Part shown: one piece after another, positions 5,706 to 9,785 of the stretch | Layout of the letters: each line of letters starts with the position of its first letter | How positions within the stretch are numbered: position 1 is the stretch's first letter | Made by a program: the position numbers and the translations under genes | From: CAYGJN01 sp964350135 | GTDB lineage: Bacteria; Bdellovibrionota; Bacteriovoracia; Bacteriovoracales; Bacteriovoracaceae | Assembly (NCBI GenBank): GCA_964350135.1 | Contig: CAYGJN010000100.1 | Location: 1 to 9,785, forward strand | Length of the DNA: 9,785 bases | Direction: 5' to 3' | The notes under the pieces: generated by a model | Database searches by the model: none | What the model saw: only the letters and a program-made list of their open reading frames with translations | What the model was told of the DNA's origin: nothing

Positions 5706-5733
5706 TTTACAGCCTTGTGAGTCATGATATAAT
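5706..5733 (+). promoter_or_regulatory. Sigma-70 promoter of the Tad pilus locus
   Basis: TTTACA (5706-5711), 16-bp spacer and TATAAT (5728-5733) match consensus at 5/6 and 6/6. The predicted start near 5740 leaves a ~73-nt leader before the pilin. It also shows that an in-frame ATG at 5717 lies upstream of the transcript. The stretch between the 6S-like RNA promoter and this promoter (about 5601-5705) is AT-rich and holds nothing else I can support. Confidence 0.65.
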
Positions 5734-5747
5734 GGAAGATATTACTC

Positions 5748-5807
5748 GGCTATTAAAGCTTTCGGGCCAAGTTACCGAAATAGTAACACGAAGCCTTATT
5801 AGGGAGG
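5748..5807 (+). promoter_or_regulatory. Pilin leader with alternative hairpins and the deciding Shine-Dalgarno
   Basis: TTTCGG (5760-5765) can pair with CCGAAA (5775-5780), while GTTAC (5771-5775) can pair with GTAAC (5783-5787). The two share base 5775 and interleave, so they exclude each other. The Shine-Dalgarno AGGGAGG (5801-5807) lies five bases before TTG 5813 and fixes that codon as the start. Whether the leader switches is not known. Confidence 0.4.
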
Positions 5808-5812
5808 TTCTT

Positions 5813-6019
5813 TTGAAAAAGCTATTAGCCTATCTTAAAGATGAGAGCGGGCAAACTTCTACTGAATACATTCTACTTGTAGCAGTGGTCGCGCTAATTG
5901 TGTTTAAGTTTAAAGGTGTTGCAGTAGAGCAACTTGGTAATATCACAACAGATGTCTTTACAAAGGCCAACCAAGGTATTGGATCTGAGCTTGATAGAGC
6001 TATCAGTGGTGGTCAGTAA
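5813..6019 (+). CDS. flp: Flp-type major pilin, Tad pilus
   Basis: 68 aa, normal for Flp pilins. A short basic leader ('KKLLAYLKDESG') ends at the class III cleavage site G|QTSTEY, with Glu at +5 and Tyr at +6, then a hydrophobic helix 'ILLVAVVALIVF' that packs in the fibre core, and a short polar tail. The leader should be removed by the TadV/CpaA peptidase encoded two genes downstream. The TTG start at 5813 is chosen over an in-frame ATG at 5717 for three reasons: AGGGAGG lies five bases upstream, the longer version would put 32 atypical residues before the leader, and the 5717 codon falls inside the promoter. As first gene of the cluster with its own strong promoter and a terminator-like element behind it, it is the likely main structural subunit. 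Confidence 0.9.
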   Translation: MKKLLAYLKDESGQTSTEYILLVAVVALIVFKFKGVAVEQLGNITTDVFTKANQGIGSELDRAISGGQ

Positions 6020-6054
6020 AAAACTAAGTTGAATACTCTGCTTTAAGTTTTTTT
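6018..6054 (+). terminator. A/T-type terminator after the Flp pilin
   Basis: AAAAAACT (6018-6025, overlapping the TAA) pairs with AGTTTTTT (6046-6053), with possible extra AAG/CTT pairing inside, and ends in a run of seven Ts (6048-6054). The stem is AT-rich, so it may stop only part of the transcripts and set a high pilin-to-machinery ratio. Confidence 0.45.
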
Positions 6055-6063
6055 CTTTTCTTT

Positions 6064-6085
6064 GAAAGTTTCAACTTTCGTTGAA
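6064..6085 (+). repeat. Overlapping mutually exclusive hairpins
   Basis: GAAAGT-TTCA-ACTTTC (6064-6079) and TTCAAC-TTTC-GTTGAA (6070-6085) are both perfect 6-bp stems with four-base loops, and they share ten bases. They lie between the pilin terminator and the next promoter. The role is unknown. Confidence 0.35.
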
Positions 6086-6109
6086 TCTCTATATGCTATT
6101 CTTTAAAAT
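6081..6109 (+). promoter_or_regulatory. Promoter for the second pilin-like gene, leaderless placement
   Basis: TTGAAT (6081-6086), 17-bp spacer and TAAAAT (6104-6109) match consensus at 4/6 and 5/6. The predicted start is at 6116, the A of the second of two tandem ATGs (6113 and 6116). No Shine-Dalgarno precedes them. Confidence 0.45.
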
Positions 6110-6112
6110 AGA

Positions 6113-6322
6113 ATGATGAATAAATCCGGACAAGCTCTGATTGAGTATCTCCTTTTACTTACACTATTTGTATTCGTGGGTACCCGTATCGTTTCGGGGG
6201 TTTCTGATTATCTGGGGACAAGTTTTGCTAATTTTAATACTGTTCTAGCAGCTCATCTCAGCGTTGGTATTTGTGAAAATGAGTGTTTTAGTGGTCGTTA
6301 TCTCAATGGCAAAAGGCTTTAG
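6113..6322 (+). CDS. Small Flp/pseudopilin-like protein with class III leader
   Basis: 69 aa, or 68 if the second ATG (6116) is used. The leader is very short ('MNKSG'), then G|QALIEY with the Glu +5 and Tyr +6 signature, then the hydrophobic segment 'LLLLTLFVFVGTRIV'. The mature tail contains 'CENEC', two cysteines three residues apart, absent from the major pilin. It is most likely a second Flp-like pilin or a minor pseudopilin processed by the adjacent peptidase. The tail is little like the first pilin, so this is not a simple recent duplicate. The stop is six bases before the TTG start of the peptidase gene, so the two should be cotranscribed. Confidence 0.75.
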   Translation: MMNKSGQALIEYLLLLTLFVFVGTRIVSGVSDYLGTSFANFNTVLAAHLSVGICENECFSGRYLNGKRL

Positions 6323-6328
6323 GTACCT

Positions 6329-6832
6329 TTGAGTATATCAATTTATATATTTCTTCTTATTGAGCTTTTGGCCGTAAGTTATGGTGATTTAAAGTATCAA
6401 AAAATTTCAAACCTTTGGGCAATATTTAATTTAATCCTTTTTGTTATTTTGATTTTTATCTTTAAAGAAACATATAGCTTTTCCTTTGATACTTGGTTTT
6501 ATTCGATTGTTTTTTTTGGTGTTGGATTTTTATTATTCACACTAAATGTAATGGGAGGAGGAGACTCAAAATTTATAGCGAGTTTTTTTCTTCTTATTCC
6601 CCATGATTATCAAAACAAGTTCTTTGAAAGCCTTTTATGGGTAACTGTTACTGTAGGAATTGTTCTTATTATAGTGAATACATATAAGGGAAGAGGTATT
6701 TTAATGGAATTTTTAAAATACAAAAAAATCTCTAGTCTCAAAGAGGTTTATGGCACAAAACTTACTTATGCACCTGTTATATTAGCTTCATGGTTGATCT
6801 TTGGATATATTATAGAAGTATGGAATTTTTAA
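6329..6832 (+). CDS. cpaA: Prepilin peptidase, TadV/CpaA type (A24 family)
   Basis: 167-aa, strongly hydrophobic inner-membrane aspartic protease that cleaves class III leaders of Flp and TadE/F-type proteins. The two catalytic aspartates are visible: Asp20 in 'SYGDLKYQKISN' (family pattern D-x(6)-I-x-N) and Asp79 in 'MGGGDSKF' (GxGD). Length and the absence of the N-terminal methylase domain of PilD fit the short TadV/CpaA group. About four to five membrane segments are evident. The start is TTG 6329 with only a weak AGG five bases upstream; no ATG occurs before the first helix. The 3' end overlaps the next gene by 13 bp, indicating a translationally coupled operon. Confidence 0.9.
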   Translation: MSISIYIFLLIELLAVSYGDLKYQKISNLWAIFNLILFVILIFIFKETYSFSFDTWFYSIVFFGVGFLLFTLNVMGGGDSKFIASFFLLIPHDYQNKFFESLLWVTVTVGIVLIIVNTYKGRGILMEFLKYKKISSLKEVYGTKLTYAPVILASWLIFGYIIEVWNF

Positions 6833-7125
6833 AAAATAAAGGACAGTCTACTGTTGAATACGTTCTCCTTCTGGGAGTTATTGTTTTAATGGTTACTGCA
6901 GCTCTAAGATCAGATGCTCTTCAGAATTTTGTTGGTGCTGATGGAGAATTTTTTAACGAGTATTCAAAATTTATTAGTTATACTTATCGTCATGGACGAC
7001 CTGGAACAATTACCGGAGCTGCTCAAGAGAATCAGTATCAAAGCATAGATCATGATACATACTCAACCCCTAATGGTAGTCCTCATTTTGCTATTCCGGC
7101 CAATATTTATCCAAGGGATCAATAA
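6820..7125 (+). CDS. TadE/Flp-like minor pseudopilin, 101 aa
   Basis: Short leader 'MEFLKNKG', class III site G|QSTVEY, then a single hydrophobic segment 'VLLLGVIVLMVTAAL' and a ~70-residue polar C-terminus rich in Tyr, Gly and Asn without recognised domain. ATG 6820 is chosen because it puts the leader at normal length; an in-frame codon at 6790 would prepend ten residues translated from inside the peptidase gene. The ribosome site is weak (TAGAAG), and the 13-bp overlap with the peptidase suggests translational coupling. The TAA stop overlaps the ATG of the next gene by one base (TAATG). Longer than an Flp pilin and shorter than most TadE proteins, it is probably a minor component that primes or anchors the pilus. 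Confidence 0.75.
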   Translation: MEFLKNKGQSTVEYVLLLGVIVLMVTAALRSDALQNFVGADGEFFNEYSKFISYTYRHGRPGTITGAAQENQYQSIDHDTYSTPNGSPHFAIPANIYPRDQ

Positions 7126-7643
7126 TGGTAAATCAAAAGGGTCAATCCACGATTGAGTTTTTAATGGTCTCTGTTTTTGCATTCGGAATATTAACTCTGT
7201 TCATTCAGCTGGCCTTCAATCTTACTTCTGGATACCTTGTTCATTATGCAACTTATATGTCTAGTAGGACTTATTCTGTTTGGGATGAAGGATCTCCTGA
7301 CCCTGACTCTGATTATATAAACTCTTCAATTGCAAAAGCAGAGGAAGTCTTTAGCTCTTATAATGTTAGGGGATACGGTGGTTTTGATTCTGAAGCTGAG
7401 CTTATTATTAATACGCCAGGAAGTGTTCTTTATGAGTTTGTTGGAAGCCATTACAGTTATACAAAAGCAATTTCTATATTTAGTTATTTTGGTGGAAATA
7501 TAGATTCCTTACTGGTTTCTGAATCATTTCTTGGAAAAGAGCCCACAAGGTCAGAATGCTGGAGTAGAGTACAAAAGGCCAATGAACATTTAGCGCCGGG
7601 AGATCAAAGTGATTATATTACACTTTTCGACAACGGCTGTTAG
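7125..7643 (+). CDS. tadE: TadE-like minor pseudopilin, 172 aa
   Basis: Leader 'MVNQKG', class III site G|QSTIEF, then hydrophobic segment 'LMVSVFAFGILTLFIQLAFNL' and a soluble C-terminal domain of about 130 residues. The 'GYLVHYATYMSSRTYSV' stretch after the helix is typical of TadE-like proteins, where a second conserved helix segment follows the membrane span. Two cysteines occur near the C-terminus (…SECW…, and the final residue Cys), which could form a disulphide in the periplasm. ATG 7125 has AAGGGA (7112-7117) seven bases upstream and overlaps the preceding stop by one base. The gene's last 35 bp overlap the next gene in another frame. TadE-type pseudopilins are cleaved by TadV and needed for assembly of the Flp fibre. 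Confidence 0.75.
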   Translation: MVNQKGQSTIEFLMVSVFAFGILTLFIQLAFNLTSGYLVHYATYMSSRTYSVWDEGSPDPDSDYINSSIAKAEEVFSSYNVRGYGGFDSEAELIINTPGSVLYEFVGSHYSYTKAISIFSYFGGNIDSLLVSESFLGKEPTRSECWSRVQKANEHLAPGDQSDYITLFDNGC

Positions 7644-8151
7644 AAAGAAAAAAGTCCTTTTAAATGAAAGTGGACAGGCCATTTTTGAATTTATCATTTT
7701 TTTACCTGTGCTGCTTTTGCTCTATGGTGTCATCGTTGCATTAAGTGGTGCAATTAATGGATCTATTAATCAACAAAAAGCTCTAAGGGGTTATACCTTT
7801 GCAAGATTAAAGGGAGATTCCACTGTTCCTATTCGAGTTCAAATAGAAACTTTGGGAGATAAGGGAGCTGAGCGAATTGGCATGTTTAATTATATTTGGG
7901 CCGAAAGAATTACACCTGATAAAACACCAGTTGCTCCTTGCTATAAAATACCAATCTTTGGCTACAATGACTCTGAGGCTTGTGATGATGTTCAAGAAGT
8001 AGATGATCTTTTTAGTCCATTTGTTAGAGTGAAGACGGCCTTTGGAATTTGTGGCGCAACTTATGGATTTCCCGAGGGTGGATCAAAGATTTACAGAATG
8101 CCAAAGCAGTCAACTAATCCTGGCGGTTGTTTAATAACAACATCGCAGTAA
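7609..8151 (+). CDS. TadE/TadF-like minor pseudopilin, 180 aa
   Basis: GTG start at 7609 with GGGAG (7598-7602) six bases upstream, inside the end of the previous gene. The leader is unusually long for this locus, about 22 residues including 'RKKK', and ends at G|QAIFEF with Glu at +5 and Phe at +6, followed by hydrophobic 'IIFLPVLLLLYGVIVAL'. The ~140-residue C-terminal region holds four cysteines ('APCYK', 'EACDD', 'GICGA', 'GGCL'), suggesting two disulphides. No in-frame ATG or TTG exists between GTG 7609 and the cleavage motif, so a shorter leader is not possible with standard starts. It is most likely a TadE- or TadF-like minor pseudopilin of the Tad machine. A 93-bp gap with a possible promoter separates it from cpaB. 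Confidence 0.7.
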   Translation: MIILHFSTTAVRKKKVLLNESGQAIFEFIIFLPVLLLLYGVIVALSGAINGSINQQKALRGYTFARLKGDSTVPIRVQIETLGDKGAERIGMFNYIWAERITPDKTPVAPCYKIPIFGYNDSEACDDVQEVDDLFSPFVRVKTAFGICGATYGFPEGGSKIYRMPKQSTNPGGCLITTSQ

Positions 8152-8172
8152 GACCCCGAAATTATTACCTCT

Positions 8173-8203
8173 TTGAAATTTTGACCTAATTCATTGCTAC
8201 AAT
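8173..8203 (+). promoter_or_regulatory. Possible internal promoter before cpaB
   Basis: TTGAAA (8173-8178) and TACAAT (8198-8203) are good hexamers (4/6 and 5/6) but 19 bp apart, longer than ideal. The 93-bp gap here is the largest inside the machinery genes, so a secondary promoter is plausible. Confidence 0.3.
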
Positions 8204-8244
8204 TAAGAGTGGAGAGGACTGCAAATTTTCAAGGGCGATAAATT

Positions 8245-9054
8245 ATGAACACACGGGCATTTACACTAAGTCTTATTATAGCGGCCATATCAGTTTTGAT
8301 GGTCTACTCCTATATTGATGGAGAAGAAGCAAAACTTGCTAAGCGATATGGAAATCCTAAAACCGTTATTATAGCAAAACAAAATATACAAGCGTACGAA
8401 TTACTTGATGATAAAAAAGTAATGATTGCAAAAGTTCCTGAAAAATTTGTAGCACCGGGTTCTATAACAAGTATTGAAGATATTAATAACACGGTCGCTT
8501 CAGTGCCAATTTTGAAAGGTGAGCAGATAACTAAACCTAGGGTGACTTATCCAAATGTAAAAACTGGTTTATCACGACAAGTTTCTCCAGGAAGACGGGC
8601 CATTGCACTTCCAATTGATTCAGCAAATGCAATTGCTAAGCTTATTAAACCGGGTGATAGAGTTGATGTTATAGCCAAGATTGACTATGCCGGTGGTCAA
8701 AAAGATAAAGTTTTGATTAAGACAATCTTGCAAGATGTCCTTGTTCTTTCAACAGGAAAAAATATTTCAAATTCAATCCCGCTATCTGGAGTAAAAACTC
8801 CAAGAGAAATTCGTCTTATGAATCTTGATACATACTCTAACTTCAATGAAGTTACAGTTGAGCTTTCACCAGATGAATCACAAAAAGTAATTTGGCTTTT
8901 AACTGATAATGCAAAGTTCTTTCTTACTCTTAGAAATAATGATGACCGTGATCTTGCCAAAGTGGCAGAGACAACAATTTTTGATCTTATGGGAGAAGAT
9001 GCAACGAAAGCGAAACAGTACTTTCAACGCTCTACTGCCGGGAGGAATAGATAG
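8245..9054 (+). CDS. cpaB: Tad pilus assembly protein CpaB/RcpC
   Basis: 269 aa. An N-terminal hydrophobic anchor ('AFTLSLIIAAISVLMVYSYI', residues 5-24) is followed by an SAF domain: 'KTVIIAKQNIQAYELLDDKKVMIAKVPEKFVAPGSIT', with the typical 'V.VAk.dI..G..l....v....P...v..g.i' rhythm at about residues 39-75 and 'VASVPILKGEQI' at ~85-97. The RcpC domain follows, with 'GRRAIALPIDSANAIAKLIKPGDRVDVI' and a C-terminal 'VTVELSPDESQKVIWLLTDNAKFFLTLRN'. CpaB proteins sit in the periplasm and stabilise or gate the CpaC secretin, possibly by contacting peptidoglycan. AAGGG (8231-8235) lies nine bases before ATG 8245. The stop is followed two bases later by the TTG start of cpaC, whose Shine-Dalgarno lies inside the cpaB coding end. 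Confidence 0.92.
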   Translation: MNTRAFTLSLIIAAISVLMVYSYIDGEEAKLAKRYGNPKTVIIAKQNIQAYELLDDKKVMIAKVPEKFVAPGSITSIEDINNTVASVPILKGEQITKPRVTYPNVKTGLSRQVSPGRRAIALPIDSANAIAKLIKPGDRVDVIAKIDYAGGQKDKVLIKTILQDVLVLSTGKNISNSIPLSGVKTPREIRLMNLDTYSNFNEVTVELSPDESQKVIWLLTDNAKFFLTLRNNDDRDLAKVAETTIFDLMGEDATKAKQYFQRSTAGRNR

Positions 9055-9056
9055 CA

Positions 9057-9785
9057 TTGTATTATTTGAAGCTTTTTATAATTATAATTTTTTCATTTAA
9101 TTTGTCTGCTCAAGATAGTCAGCCTGCAGATGCCGTCGAAGAGAAAGTACCCAAAGAAAAAATTGATCTAGTTTTAGGTTTAAAAAAAATTAAGAAGCTA
9201 GACTTTGATCCTGATACGAGAATTATTGTTGATAGTTCAATTATTAACTATCAAATAGTGCCGGCCCAAAGAGAGCTTATTCTCACAGGGAAAAAAGCTG
9301 GCCCAACAAATATGATCATTAAAGATAAGTTTGGAAGAACTCGTCTAGAGTATGAGATCACAGTTACAGTCAACGAAAACTCTAGGGTTGTTCAGGCCTT
9401 AAGAGAGCTTATTGGAGATATTGAAGGTATAGAAATTGGTATTAAAGCAGACAGGGTTATTATTGATGGGGAAATTGTTGTTCCAAAAGATATTGGCCGC
9501 TTAATTGTAGCCTTGGAACAAGAACGTTTTAAAGACGTTATTGTATTTGTTGAACCCTCTCCTCATACAATGAAGATTATTAGTAAAAAAATGCAGGATG
9601 AGATTCAAAAACAAGGGATGAATGATGTAACTGTAAGAGTAGTTAATGATACTTTTTGGTTAGAAGGTATTGTTAATGATAGAAATAATAAAAAAATTAG
9701 ATCTCAAGAAATAGCAAAAGCTTATTCACCAGATAGACGTGAATCTGTTGCGGAAAGAAGAGGGGCTGGCGGCATTGGATATGAC
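9057..9785 (+). CDS. cpaC: Tad secretin CpaC/RcpA, N-terminal part (runs off the window)
   Basis: The open frame covers 243 codons to the right edge. TTG 9057 is the start: GGGAGG (9040-9045) lies 11 bases upstream, inside cpaB. The first ~19 residues are a signal peptide (basic Lys, 'LFIIIIFSFNLSA', probable cleavage after LSA before QD). Next comes the pilus-secretin N-terminal domain: 'DTRIIVDSSIINYQIVPAQRELILTGKKAGPTNMIIKDKFGRTRLEYEI', with the hallmark 'l.l.Gk..G.Tnl.i.d..G'. It is followed by a BON-like stretch ('VVQALRELIGDIEGIEIGIKADRVIIDGEIVVPKDIGRL'). CpaC forms the outer-membrane channel through which the Flp fibre leaves. The secretin beta-barrel lies beyond the window. The gene is immediately behind cpaB, the usual Tad order. 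Confidence 0.88.
   Translation, partial: MYYLKLFIIIIFSFNLSAQDSQPADAVEEKVPKEKIDLVLGLKKIKKLDFDPDTRIIVDSSIINYQIVPAQRELILTGKKAGPTNMIIKDKFGRTRLEYEITVTVNENSRVVQALRELIGDIEGIEIGIKADRVIIDGEIVVPKDIGRLIVALEQERFKDVIVFVEPSPHTMKIISKKMQDEIQKQGMNDVTVRVVNDTFWLEGIVNDRNNKKIRSQEIAKAYSPDRRESVAERRGAGGIGYD

Noticed and set aside
5717..5812. Upstream in-frame ATG extending the Flp pilin to 100 aa
   Set aside because: The codon lies inside the TTTACA/TATAAT promoter, the added residues do not resemble a prepilin leader, and TTG 5813 has a strong Shine-Dalgarno.
8909..9100. Open frame on the + strand across the cpaB-cpaC junction
   Set aside because: It overlaps cpaB and the cpaC signal peptide in another frame and its product resembles nothing; the junction is fully explained by cpaB and the TTG start of cpaC.
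1..9785. CRISPR arrays, insertion sequences, attachment sites
   Set aside because: No regularly spaced repeats, transposase fragments, terminal inverted repeats or integrase-linked duplications were seen.

Overview
The window reads as chromosome of a low-GC, motile Gram-negative bacterium. The best fit is the Bdellovibrionota/Bacteriovoracales group, but this is inferred only from the look of the proteins: short 'MGLRINTN' flagellins in tandem, a Tad pilus locus, and an AT-rich background. No taxonomic marker gene is present.

Layout. (1) 1-646: 3' end of a UbiB/ABC1-type kinase gene on the + strand. It converges on a GNAT acetyltransferase gene on the - strand, and the two stop codons overlap in TTAA. 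(2) 1684-3764: two flagellin genes in tandem, each with its own leader. Both leaders carry a hairpin whose loop displays AAGGA, and in the second that loop is the Shine-Dalgarno itself; this arrangement suggests CsrA-type translational control. A 10-bp hairpin terminator follows flagellin 2. (3) 3765-5314: an RmlD-like SDR protein with a substituted catalytic lysine, converging on a conserved-looking protein of unknown function; their stops overlap in CTAG. (4) 5386-5600: a GC-rich island without genes, which looks like a ~200-nt structured RNA on the - strand. A perfect TATAAT precedes it, its two ends pair with each other, and a T-run follows; the best guess is 6S RNA (ssrS). (5) 5706-9785: a Tad/Flp pilus locus on the + strand: strong promoter, Flp pilin, a second small pilin-like gene, TadV/CpaA prepilin peptidase, three further proteins with class III prepilin leaders (TadE/TadF-like), CpaB, and the start of the CpaC/RcpA secretin, which runs off the window.

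How the genes work together. The peptidase encoded at 6329 should trim the leaders of the five G|Q-x-x-x-E-(Y/F) proteins around it. CpaB and CpaC would form the periplasmic and outer-membrane channel. The ATPases (CpaF/TadA), TadB/TadC and CpaE are not in the window and would be expected downstream. The first pilin has its own promoter and is followed by an A/T-type terminator, a common way to make much more pilin than assembly protein.

Several genes (GNAT, SDR, the 176-aa protein, the second pilin-like gene) have no visible Shine-Dalgarno but have a -10-like hexamer placed so that transcription would begin at the start codon. They may be leaderless, in contrast to the strong Shine-Dalgarno sites of the flagellins and the Flp pilin.
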